A DNA stretch of 64,000 bases from Solwaraspora sp. WMMD1047 (GCF_029626155.1 NZ_JARUBL010000001.1:434001-498000); one strand, 5' to 3'. Numbered from the stretch's first letter, positions 36,428 to 46,595 are shown. Notes: generated from the letters alone by a model not told the origin. Translations and numbers: made by a program.

Positions 36428-37783
36428 GTGACCGGTGATGGGGTGGTGGTCGGGGAGCGGGGGGCGACGTTCGGCGACGTCTTCCGGGTGGCCGAGTTCC
36501 GGGTGATCTTCGCGGGCTACTCGGTGTTCCTGGTCGGCGAGACGGTGAAGATGCTGGCGCTGTCGGTGCTGATCTACGAGCGGACCGGGTCGTCGCTGCT
36601 GGCAGCGATCGCGTACGTGGCCGGGTTCCTGCCGCACGCGTTGGGCGGGGTGTTCCTGCTGGCGCTGGCCGACCGCTGGCGACCGCGCGGGCTGATGGTC
36701 GGGTACGACCTGGTCCGGCTGGTCATGGTGGCGGTGCTCGCGGTCGGGGTGCTGTCGCCGGGGGCGATGCTCTGCCTGGTCTTCGCGGTCGGGATGCTGG
36801 CCCCGGTCACCGGCGCGGTGCGGACCGCGCTGCTGCCGGACCTGCTGGCCGGGGACGCCTACGTGCTGGGGCGGTCGCTGTTCACGGTGGCCGCCGGCGG
36901 CACCCAGGTGCTCGGCTTCGCCGTCGGCGGCCTGCTGATCGGCCTGGTCGGTCCGTACGGGGCGCTCTGGCTCACCGCCGGCACCTGCCTGCTCTCCGCT
37001 CTGCTGATCAGGTTCGGCCTGACCGACCACCCGGCCCGCTCGGCCGCCGGGACACCCGGAGCGGCGGCGACCGTAGCGGCCGGGACGGAGGGAGTTGTAG
37101 CGGCCGGGACGGCGGTGCGATCGGAGGCGAGTGTCCCGCCGCGTTCCGGGGCGGTCCGGGAGACCTGGCGGGTGAACCGGGAGTTGCTGGCCGACCGGAA
37201 GATCCGGGGGCTGCTGCTGGCCAACTGGCTGCCCGGCTCGCTGCTGGTCGGCGCCGAGGGGGTGGTTGTTCCGTACACAGCCGGGCTGGGCGCCGGGGGT
37301 GACGGGGCCGGCGGGGGCGACGCGGCCGGGGTGCTGTTCATGGCGGCCGCGTTCGGCATGCTCGTCGGTGACCTGATCGTCGGGCGGTTCGTTGCGCCGG
37401 CCACCCGGGAGCGGCTGACGCCGTGGCTCGCGCTGCTGCTCGGCGTACCCATGCTCGGTTTTCTGGCCGGGCCGGGGTTGGCGGTGGCGGCGCCGCTGTT
37501 CGCGCTCGCGACCGCGGGGTTCGCGTATCACCTGGGGCTGGCCCGGCGGTTCCTGGCGGCGGTGCCGGAGCGGCGGCGTGGGCAGGCGTTCGGGCTGTCG
37601 ATGACCGGGATGATGACCGGGCAGGGGCTGGCGGCCGGGGGCGCGGGGGCGCTGGCCGAGGTGCTGGCGCCGGGGCTGGTGATGGCGCTGGCCGGGGCGG
37701 CGTCGGTGGCGGCGACGGTGCTGCTCTGGCGACAGCTTCGGACAAAACCCCTCAAAGGGGATGACACGGGCGAATCTCGATAA
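36428..37783 (+). CDS. Major facilitator superfamily transporter
   Basis: About 451 residues with 10-12 hydrophobic helices. The first loop carries LADRWRPRGLMVGYDLVR, the MFS motif-A region, followed by MLAPVTGAVRTALLPDLL as in MFS_3/antibiotic-exporter-like proteins. A central hydrophilic loop (about 200-245) separates two six-helix halves. The GTG at 36428 is a best guess; other GTG codons lie within 40 bases. The substrate is unknown; the divergent ArsR-type gene suggests inducible efflux. Confidence 0.78.
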   Translation: MTGDGVVVGERGATFGDVFRVAEFRVIFAGYSVFLVGETVKMLALSVLIYERTGSSLLAAIAYVAGFLPHALGGVFLLALADRWRPRGLMVGYDLVRLVMVAVLAVGVLSPGAMLCLVFAVGMLAPVTGAVRTALLPDLLAGDAYVLGRSLFTVAAGGTQVLGFAVGGLLIGLVGPYGALWLTAGTCLLSALLIRFGLTDHPARSAAGTPGAAATVAAGTEGVVAAGTAVRSEASVPPRSGAVRETWRVNRELLADRKIRGLLLANWLPGSLLVGAEGVVVPYTAGLGAGGDGAGGGDAAGVLFMAAAFGMLVGDLIVGRFVAPATRERLTPWLALLLGVPMLGFLAGPGLAVAAPLFALATAGFAYHLGLARRFLAAVPERRRGQAFGLSMTGMMTGQGLAAGGAGALAEVLAPGLVMALAGAASVAATVLLWRQLRTKPLKGDDTGESR

Positions 37784-37819
37784 CAGCCCTAGTGCCACCT
37801 GCGTCGTTACGGTAGCGCG

Positions 37820-39232
37820 ATGGCGAAGGGGAGCGCCGGCGGCCCGTGCGTGAAGTGCTACCTGGCACTCGCGCTGGTCGCCGTGGTCGTGCTCGCCCTC
37901 ACCGGGGTGTGGAACCCGTTCCCCGGCGTCTGGGAGTGGGTCAACCGCAGCCGCCCCCTCTCCGAACCGGACGTGGTCTGGCAGCAGCGCGTCGGCGGTA
38001 CCCCGAAGAGCGTCACCATCGCCGGCGACACCGTCATCGTCGAACACCGCACCCGGGTCGAGGCGCTCAGCCTGGCCACCGGCAGCAAGCTCTGGGAGCG
38101 CAAGGTCGACTGGTCGGCGGTGGCCGGCGACGCCGCCGACCCGGTGGTCGCGGTCGGCAAGCTGCTCACCAAGGGGTACGAGCTGCTCGACCCGAAGACC
38201 GGCGCGGTCCGCCGCAAGGACACCAGTGCGGTCGGCGTCTGGACCTACCACAACGGGCTGCTCGACGTGGGCTGCACCGACGCCAAGGAGTGCACCCTCA
38301 CCGCCTGGGAACCGCGCGGCACCGCGCCGCTCTGGTCGGCGTTCCTGCCCGGGGTGCGGGCCGGGCTGTTCGCCGACAACCCGGACGTGCCGGGCACCCG
38401 CCGGCTCACCACCGAGCAGGTCGACCCGGCCGCCGTCGGCCCGGAGCGGATGCCCCCGCTGATCGGCTTCCCCATCGACGGCAAGGTGCACATCGTGGAC
38501 ACCGCCACCGGCCGGGTGGTCCAGGAGGTCGAGCCCGACCACGACGACCGGCTGGTGGTGATCGGCGGCCGGATGCTCACCGTCGAGGCCACCTCCGCCG
38601 ACGGCACCTGCTACTTCGACCTCTCCGGCCGGGACCCGGCCAGCGGCCAGCAGGTCTGGAGCCGGTCCGGGATCAACCTGCGCACCGCCGACGGCGCCGG
38701 CTGCGTGCAGCGCGAGGACCCGCAGGGCGGCCAGCACGTCGTCGTCGGCGTCACCCCCGACGCCCGGGAGGCAATCCTCGACGTGTACGACGGCCGGGTG
38801 CTCTGGACCGGTGCCGACGACGAACGGCTGCTCGCCGTGGACGACCGGTACGCGCTGTCCCGGTCCCCCGACAAGAAGGCGGTCTCCGGCTACGAACTCG
38901 CCGTCGACAAGGCCCGCTGGAGCCGGCCGGTGCACCCCGACGGCGGCGCGGCGCTGACCCGCTACGCGGCGGTGATCGTGGACCGCGAGCCGGGCCGGAT
39001 CATCGCCCTCGACCCGCTCACCGGCCGGGAGCTGGTGGTGCTGCGCTCGGCGGCGGAGGTGCTCGCCGTCGGCCCGGCCGGCATGATCATCGGCGATGGC
39101 CGGGACATCGGCTATGTCGCGTTCACCGGCGCCGTCGGCAATCCGGCCCCGCCCGGCCCGGCCGGCCCGGCGCCCGACGACGGCGACATCGGCCCGACCT
39201 GCGGCGGACCCAAGCAGCCGAGCTGCGGCTGA
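37820..39232 (+). CDS. Membrane-anchored PQQ-like beta-propeller protein
   Basis: The 470-residue product has an N-terminal transmembrane helix (about 13-30, CYLALALVAVVVLALTGVW) and an extracytoplasmic beta-propeller with Trp-ended blades (RVEALSLATGSKLWERKV, VHIVDTATGRVVQEVEPD, IIALDPLTGRELVVL). It resembles the protein encoded at 27 kb in architecture. Six or more Cys may form disulfides outside the cell. TACGGT (37808-37813) ends 6 nt ahead of the ATG. Function unknown. Confidence 0.72.
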   Translation: MAKGSAGGPCVKCYLALALVAVVVLALTGVWNPFPGVWEWVNRSRPLSEPDVVWQQRVGGTPKSVTIAGDTVIVEHRTRVEALSLATGSKLWERKVDWSAVAGDAADPVVAVGKLLTKGYELLDPKTGAVRRKDTSAVGVWTYHNGLLDVGCTDAKECTLTAWEPRGTAPLWSAFLPGVRAGLFADNPDVPGTRRLTTEQVDPAAVGPERMPPLIGFPIDGKVHIVDTATGRVVQEVEPDHDDRLVVIGGRMLTVEATSADGTCYFDLSGRDPASGQQVWSRSGINLRTADGAGCVQREDPQGGQHVVVGVTPDAREAILDVYDGRVLWTGADDERLLAVDDRYALSRSPDKKAVSGYELAVDKARWSRPVHPDGGAALTRYAAVIVDREPGRIIALDPLTGRELVVLRSAAEVLAVGPAGMIIGDGRDIGYVAFTGAVGNPAPPGPAGPAPDDGDIGPTCGGPKQPSCG

Positions 39233-39376
39233 CCGGCGCGGCGCGGCGCGGTCCCGGGGCTGGAGCGGCGGGCGCGCTGGGGTCGTCGGGCGCGCGCTGG
39301 GTCGTCGGGCGTGGTGCGGGTGGGCCGGGAGGGACGGTTGCGCCGGTCCGGAACCCCTGGCCTAGGCTTGCCGGTC

Positions 39377-41056
<1,680 letters not shown>

Positions 41057-41304
41057 CCAGGTAACCATTGATCTACAGTGGCGTCACTGAGGGTGGTTGA
41101 ATTTCGTCAGTGTGATTTAACGTGGCGCTGAGTGGACGTGGACGTGGGCTGCGCGCCGTGGGGGCCCCACTTGAAAAGTCGAGCCTCGTTTTCAAGTTTC
41201 TCATGGTTTACTTCAAATCATGGAGGATGCTACGTTCCGATCGTCCCCTGTGTGATCACTTGTCCGGATTACCGGGTGGGATCCTCGGTTCAACGAGAAC
41301 TTCG

Positions 41305-41841
41305 ATGGCTCTCGGCCACTACCAGTTCGAGACCCTGCATCCCTTCAATGACGGCAACGGCCGGCTCGGACGCCTTGTCTGTGTCCTGCAACTGGCCCAC
41401 CAAGGCGAGTTGCGTGTGCCAGTGCTGAATCTCTCTCCCTGGCTCGAAAGCCGACGGCGTCAGTACCAGGACCATCTGCTGTCGGTCAGCGCCACCGGCA
41501 ACTTCGAACCGTGGATCCGGTTCTTCTCCGAGGCCGTACGTGCACAGGCGGTTCGCGGGGTCGAGAAGATCGACGCACTACACGACTGGCGAGATGAGGC
41601 GCTGACCCAGCTGCTCGATGCTGACGTCCGTGGGGTGGCTGTGCGGATCGTCGAGGACCTGCTCGGGTACCCGCTGATTACGGCGACGGCCGCCGCCGAA
41701 AGACATGGGGTCTCTTACCAGGCGGCGAACACGGCGATCAGGCGCCTCGTCCGGTTGGGCATCCTAGAGGAACGCACAGGCCGGAAGTACGGGCGCGTTT
41801 TCGCAGCGCGTAGGGTCTTGAACATCATCAACGCCGTTTGA
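41305..41841 (+). pseudogene. Fic-family protein, N-terminally truncated
   Basis: The frame encodes the Fic core motif HPFNDGNGRLGR, preceded by ALGHYQFETL, then NLSPWLESRRRQYQDHLL and a C-terminal winged HTH (ITATAAAERHGVSYQAANTAIRRL). Intact proteins of this kind are about 370 residues and have some 200 residues before the motif, including the alpha-helix that blocks AMPylation. Here nothing homologous precedes it; upstream in-frame codons (to 41122) encode unrelated, lower-GC sequence. It is probably a deletion remnant and not an active AMP-transferase. Confidence 0.7.
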
Positions 41842-42155
41842 TCATCGAACTGGCCGCCAGCCGACCTGCCCGATCGCCATCTGAAGCGGCACCTGTCTTA
41901 GTTGCTGGAGGTCGGCCTCCTCAGGGGTTGTCATGAGGTGTTCGTCAACTCCGGTCCTCCTGGACGCACGATCGTGCGGGATAGGGGCCAGCTTGGCTGA
42001 CTGAGCCACTCCGATCCGGCGAATTCCGCACGTCCGTGCGGGAATGAACTCGGCCCAACTTTTCTTGGCCGGTGGTGTCGAGAAGTGGGGAGCGGCTCCG
42101 TCCCTGGGGTGGATGTGGCCAGAATGGGTCGCACCAGGAGCTGAGGAGATCGACG
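41842..42155 (+). other. Intergenic region after the Fic remnant
   Basis: About 310 bases. It holds a small hairpin (GGAGG-N4-CCTCC, 41907-41920), a larger near-palindrome ATTCCGCACG / CGTGCGGGAAT (42023-42045) and the ECF42-type promoter listed next. No gene is supportable. Confidence 0.5.
42076..42102 (+). promoter_or_regulatory. ECF42-type promoter candidate
   Basis: TGTCGA (42076-42081) and CGTC (42099-42102), 17 bases apart, lie 54 bases ahead of the DGPF gene. Published work on ECF42 in Streptomyces describes TGTCGA in the -35 and a CGA/TC-type -10; I cite this from memory. The match suggests the sigma factor activates its own operon. Confidence 0.5.
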
Positions 42156-42563
42156 ATGGCGAAGTACCTGCTGCTCAAGCACTACCGCGGCGCTCCGGCG
42201 GCGGTCAACGACGTGCCGATGGACAAGTGGACGCCGGAGGAGGTCTCGGCGCACATCACGTACATGAACGACTTCGCGGCCAAGTTGGAGGGGACCGGGG
42301 AGTTCGTCGACGCGCAGGCGCTCTCCCCCGAGGGGACCTTCGTCCGGTACGACGGCGAGGGGCGCCCGCCGGTCGTCGACGGTCCGTTCGCCGAGACCAA
42401 GGACCTGATCGCCGGCTGGATGGCGATCGACGTCGACAGCTACGAGCGGGCCGTCGAGCTGGCCGGGGAGCTGTCGGCCGCTCCGGGGGCCGGCGGGAAG
42501 CCGATCCACGAGTGGCTGGAGCTGCGCCCGTTCCTGACCGAGCCGCCGACGATCACGGAATGA
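42156..42563 (+). CDS. YCII/DGPF-domain protein
   Basis: The 135-residue product begins MAKYLLLKHYRGAPAAVND and contains RPPVVDGPFAETKDLIAGWM, the DGPF motif of the YCII-related family. One or more DGPF proteins are the hallmark neighbours of ECF42 sigma factors, and here the stop overlaps the sigma start (ATGA). GAGGAG lies about 10 nt ahead of the ATG. The biochemical role of DGPF proteins is not established; a ferredoxin-like alpha/beta fold is known for YCII. Confidence 0.88.
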   Translation: MAKYLLLKHYRGAPAAVNDVPMDKWTPEEVSAHITYMNDFAAKLEGTGEFVDAQALSPEGTFVRYDGEGRPPVVDGPFAETKDLIAGWMAIDVDSYERAVELAGELSAAPGAGGKPIHEWLELRPFLTEPPTITE

Positions 42564-43717
42564 CGCTGCCGGTGGATGAGGTACTGCTGCGCAGCCTCAC
42601 CCCGGGTGTGCTCGGCATCCTCGTCCGCCGCGGAGCTGACTTCGCGGCGGCCGAGGATGCCGTGCAGGACGCGCTGGTCGAGGCGGTCCGCGCCTGGCCG
42701 GCCGACCCGCCCCGGGATCCCAAGGGCTGGCTGGTCACCGTGGCGTGGCGCCGGTTCCTGGACGCGACCCGGGCGGAGGCCGCCCGGCGCCGCCGGGAGG
42801 ACCTGGTCGACCAGGAGCCGGCGCCCGGGGCCGTCCCGGAGGTGGACGACACGCTGCGGCTCTACTTCCTGTGCGCGCACCCGTCGCTGACGCCGTCGTC
42901 GGCGGTCGCGCTCACGCTGCGCGCGGTCGGCGGGCTGACCACCCGCCAGATCGCCCAGGCGTACCTGGTGCCCGAGGCGACCATGGCGCAGCGGATCAGC
43001 CGGGCCAAACGCACGGTCTCCGGCGTCCGGTTCGACCAGCCCGGCGACGTCGCGACGGTGCTGCGGGTGCTCTACCTGATCTTCAACGAGGGGTACTCCG
43101 GTGATGTCGACCTGGCGGCCGAGGCGATCCGGCTCACCCGGCAACTCGCGACCGCCATCGATCACCCGGAGGTGGCGGGGCTGCTCGCCCTGATGCTGCT
43201 GCACCACGCCCGGCGGGCTTCCCGCACCGGACCCGACGGCAGCCTGGTGCCGCTCGCCGAGCAGGACCGGGGCCGGTGGGACGCCGGGCTGATCGCCGAG
43301 GGCGTCGAGATCCTGCAGGCGGCGCTGGCCCGCGACCGGCTCGGCGAGTTCCAGGCCCAGGCGGCCATCGCGGCGCTCCATGCCGACGCGCCGGTCGCGG
43401 CCGAGACCGACTGGGTCCAGATCGTCGAGTGGTACGACGAACTCGCCCGCCTGACCGACAGTCCCGTGGTCCGGCTGAACCGGGCCGTCGCCGTTGGCGA
43501 GGCCGACGGACCGCGCGCCGGCCTGGCCGCGCTCGCCGTACTCGATGACACCCTGCCCCGGCACACGGCGGTGGCCGCCTACCTGCACGAACGGGACGGC
43601 GATCTCGCCACGGCGGCCCGGCTCTACGCGGAGGCCGCCCGGAAGGCGTCCAACCTCGCCGAGCGCGACCACCTCACCCGCCAGGCCGCCCGCCTCAACA
43701 CCCACCGCCGTGGCTGA
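42560..43717 (+). CDS. ECF42-family RNA polymerase sigma factor with C-terminal TPR-like extension
   Basis: The 385-residue protein has sigma region 2 (FAAAEDAVQDALVEAVRAWP, GWLVTVAWRRFLDATRAEA), region 4 (AVGGLTTRQIAQAYLVPEAT, MAQRISRAKRTV) and a long C-terminal domain (about 180-385) with VLYLIFNEGYSG and helical repeats. That is the ECF42 architecture, where the extension replaces an anti-sigma factor and is needed for activity. It is coupled to the DGPF gene. Its inducing signal is unknown. The transcript probably ends in the palindromes that follow. Confidence 0.92.
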   Translation: MTLPVDEVLLRSLTPGVLGILVRRGADFAAAEDAVQDALVEAVRAWPADPPRDPKGWLVTVAWRRFLDATRAEAARRRREDLVDQEPAPGAVPEVDDTLRLYFLCAHPSLTPSSAVALTLRAVGGLTTRQIAQAYLVPEATMAQRISRAKRTVSGVRFDQPGDVATVLRVLYLIFNEGYSGDVDLAAEAIRLTRQLATAIDHPEVAGLLALMLLHHARRASRTGPDGSLVPLAEQDRGRWDAGLIAEGVEILQAALARDRLGEFQAQAAIAALHADAPVAAETDWVQIVEWYDELARLTDSPVVRLNRAVAVGEADGPRAGLAALAVLDDTLPRHTAVAAYLHERDGDLATAARLYAEAARKASNLAERDHLTRQAARLNTHRRG

Positions 43718-43734
43718 TCGACACCAACTGCGTA

Positions 43735-43777
43735 GCTGACGGGCGCCCGCCGGCGTCGTCGCTGACGGGCGCCCGTC
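43735..43777. repeat. Duplicated GC-rich palindromic unit
   Basis: The 15-base sequence GCTGACGGGCGCCCG occurs at 43735-43749 and 43761-43775. The second copy is part of a perfect 14-base palindrome GACGGGCGCCCGTC (43764-43777). It lies just after the ECF42 gene and probably contributes to termination. Confidence 0.5.
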
Positions 43778-43803
43778 CGTGGGCCCCCCTGGCCCGACCT
43801 GGG

Positions 43804-43868
43804 AAGTGCCCTCCCGCAGGAGCCTCCGATGGCCGATGAGGTCGGATCCGCCTGCGGGAGGGGCACTT
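43804..43868. terminator. Long inverted repeat between the ECF42 and GH6 genes
   Basis: Arms 43804-43820 and 43851-43868 (AAGTGCCCTCCCGCAGG with one bulge) enclose a second small stem (TCCGA / TCGGA). The structure sits 12 bases after the end of the convergent cellulase gene, so it should end both transcripts. Confidence 0.65.
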
Positions 43869-43880
43869 ACGCTGTCCAGC

Positions 43881-44852
43881 TCAATAGCCGAAGATCATCT
43901 TGTATGCCACCTCGGGCAGGAACTGTCCGGCGGAGGAGCCGCCTCCGACGCCGCAGTTGCCGTCGGACTCGCCCGGCGTCTTGAGCCACAGCAGCATCTC
44001 GGCGCCGCCGCCGAGCTGGGTCGGGGTGCCGATTCGACGGCCGCCCGGATTGCACCACTGACCGTTTGAACCGTTGCCGTTGCGGCTGGTGTCGATGACG
44101 AAGGGCTTGCTGTACCCGAAGCTGTTACGCAGGTTGTTCGAGACGGTGTTGCCGTAGTTGGTGTTCTCGCCGGTGGTCACGTAGTTGGACACGTTGAGCG
44201 CGAAGCCGCGGGCGTTGCCGACGCCGGCCATGTTGAGGCGCTGTGACATCGTCCACGCGTCGACCCAGCCGGGGTTGCCGGCGTCGAGGTACACCCAGGT
44301 GTTGGCTGCCCTGGAGCGGAACTGGTTGATGGCGCGGGAGAGCATGCCGACGCGCTCGTTGATCCGCGCCTGGCTCATGCAGTTGAAGTCGCCGAGTGCG
44401 TCTGGTTCGAGGACCACCACCGCGGGCCGGTTGCCGATGGCGCCGGCGAAGGCCGAAGTCCAGGCGTCGTAGGCGGCGACGCTCCCGGCGCCCCCACCGG
44501 AGTGTCCGCCGCAGGCGTCCCGGCCGGGCAGGTTGTAGGCCACCAGGAGGGGAAGCTTGTCGGCGGCGTCGGCCGCTGAGACGTAGTTGCGTACCGCGCT
44601 GGTGATGTCGCCACTCCAGTTGCCGAACCAGGAGGCCATCGGCTTCTGGGCGATCTGGGTTCTGATCGCGTTGGCCCGGCCGTCGCCGGGGTTGGCGGCG
44701 GCCCATCGCGCGGGGCTGGACTGCGGATTGACGTAGAAGCCGCTGGTCTGGCTGATCGGGTCGGCGTGCGCGGCGGACGAGCCGAACAGGATGGTCGGGA
44801 CCGCCACTGCCAGCGTGGCGGCGAGCGCGAGTAGCGGGCGGGGTCGTTTCAT
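43881..44852 (-). CDS. Secreted glycoside hydrolase family 6 cellulase
   Basis: The 323-residue product has a Sec signal peptide ending AHA-DP (cleavage near residue 30) and a single GH6 domain, with no carbohydrate-binding module. The catalytic region is visible as AYNLPGRDACGGHSGGG (Asp112) and VVLEPDALGD (Asp151, the likely acid), then WVYLDAGNPGW, FALNVSNYVTT, FVIDTSRNGNG and AEMLLWLKTPGESDG. The open loops suggest an endoglucanase, which is an inference. AGGAGA lies ahead of the ATG. A GGAAGCGCTTCC palindrome in its promoter and a LacI-type gene divergent to it indicate cello-oligosaccharide control. Confidence 0.93.
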   Translation of the reverse strand: MKRPRPLLALAATLAVAVPTILFGSSAAHADPISQTSGFYVNPQSSPARWAAANPGDGRANAIRTQIAQKPMASWFGNWSGDITSAVRNYVSAADAADKLPLLVAYNLPGRDACGGHSGGGAGSVAAYDAWTSAFAGAIGNRPAVVVLEPDALGDFNCMSQARINERVGMLSRAINQFRSRAANTWVYLDAGNPGWVDAWTMSQRLNMAGVGNARGFALNVSNYVTTGENTNYGNTVSNNLRNSFGYSKPFVIDTSRNGNGSNGQWCNPGGRRIGTPTQLGGGAEMLLWLKTPGESDGNCGVGGGSSAGQFLPEVAYKMIFGY

Positions 44853-44910
44853 CCGGGGTCTCCTAGAGCCTTGAGAAGTGCCTCGACATGCACCGGAGGC
44901 CGCTCCCTCT

Positions 44911-44922
44911 GGAAGCGCTTCC
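44911..44922. promoter_or_regulatory. LacI-type operator upstream of the GH6 gene
   Basis: The perfect palindrome GGAAGCGCTTCC lies 58 bases ahead of the cellulase start. On the cellulase strand it follows a possible -10 (TATGGT, 44927-44932) by 4 bases, so a bound repressor would cover the transcription start. The core resembles the CelR/CebR operators of actinomycetes, TGGGAGCGCTCCCA. Confidence 0.65.
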
Positions 44923-45030
44923 GGGCACCATAATCTAAAGATGTCGATTCAGTGTCGAGTATGTAAGGAGCAGGAGTCAAGGGTGCTTCCCCGGGCTTGC
45001 GTGCGCCGACGGACTCGCAGTTGGAAGAAC

Positions 45031-45044
45031 TGGAAGCGCTTCCA
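45031..45044. promoter_or_regulatory. LacI-type operator upstream of the regulator gene
   Basis: The perfect 14-base palindrome TGGAAGCGCTTCCA shares its 12-base core with the site near the cellulase gene. An extra half site TGGAAG lies at 45022-45027, and TTGACG follows at 45047. This points to autoregulation of the divergent LacI-family gene. Confidence 0.65.
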
Positions 45045-45153
45045 GCTTGACGGGGGGTCAGGATGGTCGTCGAGGGCCGATACCATCGACCGGCGACGTC
45101 AGCACCGACGCCGGCCCTGTCCCCTACGCACCCCACGAAGGACCCGGCAGCAG

Positions 45154-46167
45154 ATGGCAACAGACACCACTCGGCGTCAGCCCACCCTCGATGAGGTGGC
45201 CGCGCGCGCCGGTGTGTCCCGCTCGGCCGCGTCCCGGGCTCTCAACAAGGCGCCACACGTGAGCCGGGCGACGCGCGACGCCGTCGAGAAGGCCATCAAG
45301 GAACTCGGGTACCTGCCCAACCGCACCGCTCGTGCCCTGGCCACCCGGCGGACCGGATTCGTCGCGCTCGCCATCTCCCACGACGACCCCGAGTTGTTCG
45401 CGGACCCGTTCTTCGGTCAGGCCATCGTCGGTGTCTCCGCGGCGCTGGAGGAGACCGAGCTGCACCTGTTGCTGTGTCTGGCCAGCTCCGGGCGGGGCCG
45501 GTCCCGGCTGACGAACCTGCTGGACACCCGGGGCGTCGACGGCATCATGCTGATGGCGCTGCGGGGGGACGACCCGCTCACCCACATCGTGCGCCGCGCC
45601 GGCCTCCCGGCCGTCTACGGCGGCCGGCCGCTGCACTTCAAACCGCAGTGGTACGTCGACTCCGACAACCTCGGTGGGGCACGGCTCGCCACCGAGCATC
45701 TCATCGGCAGCGGTCGGACCCGGATCGTCAGCATCACCGGCGAGCTTCGCACCGAAGCCGGTGCGGCCCGCCTGCGCGGCTACCGCGAGGCAATGATCAT
45801 GGCGGGGCTGACGCCGTACGGCGTGGCGGAAGGCGACTTCACCGAGGCCAGCGGCGTCGCGGCGATGAAGACCCTGCTCGTCGCCCACCCTGATCTCGAT
45901 GCCGTCTTCGCCGCCAGCGACAACATGGCGGCCGGGGCGCTGCGGGTGTTGAGCGAGGCCGGTCGGTCCGTACCGGCGGACGTGGCGGTGGTGGGCTTCG
46001 ACGACCTGGGCATAGCCGAACGAACCAATCCGCCGCTGACCACTATCCACCAGTCCGTCCGGTCCCTGGGTAGGGAGACGGCCCGGGTGCTCATCGAACT
46101 GATCGCGGGGCGGGAAGCCGCACCCCTGATCCTGCCCACGAGACTGGTGCTGCGCGACTCCGCCTGA
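45154..46167 (+). CDS. LacI-family transcriptional regulator of the cellulase locus
   Basis: The 337-residue protein has the N-terminal HTH and hinge (TLDEVAARAGVSRSAASRAL, YLPNRTARALATRRT) and a periplasmic-binding-protein-like sensor domain (DGIMLMALRGDD, TRIVSITGELRTEAG, DAVFAASDNMAAGALRVL, PADVAVVGFDDLGIAERTNP). It is divergent from the GH6 gene. By analogy with CelR/CebR it should repress until cellobiose or a cello-oligosaccharide binds; the ligand is inferred. ATG 45154 has GAAGGA about 11 nt upstream. Confidence 0.93.
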   Translation: MATDTTRRQPTLDEVAARAGVSRSAASRALNKAPHVSRATRDAVEKAIKELGYLPNRTARALATRRTGFVALAISHDDPELFADPFFGQAIVGVSAALEETELHLLLCLASSGRGRSRLTNLLDTRGVDGIMLMALRGDDPLTHIVRRAGLPAVYGGRPLHFKPQWYVDSDNLGGARLATEHLIGSGRTRIVSITGELRTEAGAARLRGYREAMIMAGLTPYGVAEGDFTEASGVAAMKTLLVAHPDLDAVFAASDNMAAGALRVLSEAGRSVPADVAVVGFDDLGIAERTNPPLTTIHQSVRSLGRETARVLIELIAGREAAPLILPTRLVLRDSA

Positions 46168-46216
46168 TCGACCGGGCCGACCCTGACCTGCCTGCGAATC
46201 CTGCTCCCCGCCGGAC

Positions 46217-46244
46217 TTGACGCATTCCGTTATCGGAATATGAT
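46217..46244 (+). promoter_or_regulatory. Promoter of the ArsR operon with operator in the spacer
   Basis: TTGACG (46217-46222) and TATGAT (46239-46244) are 16 bases apart, close to consensus. The perfect palindrome ATTCCG-TTAT-CGGAAT (46224-46239) fills the spacer. The -10 ends 6 nt ahead of the ATG, so the mRNA is leaderless. ArsR-type repressors typically bind such a site and block RNA polymerase. Confidence 0.75.
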
Positions 46245-46250
46245 CGGGCC

Positions 46251-46592
46251 ATGGCACGAGCAGCGACGACGTCGGACGCGTTCAACGCGATCGCCGAGCC
46301 GCAGCGCCGGGACATCCTGGCGCTGCTGCGGGCGGGTGAGTGGCCGGTGACCGACCTGGCCCGGGAGCTGGGGATGAGCCAGCCGCGGGCGTCCAAGCAC
46401 CTGCGGGTGCTCCGGGAGGTGGGGCTGGTGCGGGTCCGCGAGGCGGGTAAGCAGCGCCTCTACGGCCTGGACGCCCGCGGGCTGCGGCCGGTCCACGAGT
46501 GGGTCGGCGGGTTCGAGCAGTTCTGGAACGAGAGCTTCGACCGGTTGGACAGCTACGTGCAGGACCTCAAGCAGACCCGACAGGAGGGGTGA
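46251..46592 (+). CDS. ArsR-family winged-HTH repressor
   Basis: The 113-residue protein has the ArsR fold: FNAIAEPQRRDILALLRAGE, VTDLARELGMSQPRASKHLR, VLREVGLVRVREAGKQRLYGL. The C-terminal PVHEWVGGFEQFWNESFDRL is typical of the metal-independent subgroup paired with SRPBCC proteins. No metal-binding Cys pair is present. It heads an operon with an SRPBCC gene and a reductase-like gene and should repress its own promoter. Confidence 0.92.
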   Translation: MARAATTSDAFNAIAEPQRRDILALLRAGEWPVTDLARELGMSQPRASKHLRVLREVGLVRVREAGKQRLYGLDARGLRPVHEWVGGFEQFWNESFDRLDSYVQDLKQTRQEG

Positions 46593-46595
46593 CCG

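Noticed and set aside
36356-38935. 859-codon open frame antisense to the MFS and propeller genes
   Set aside because: Low-complexity Arg/Pro/Gly/His-rich translation typical of GC-rich shadows; the plus-strand genes have clear membrane and propeller patterns.
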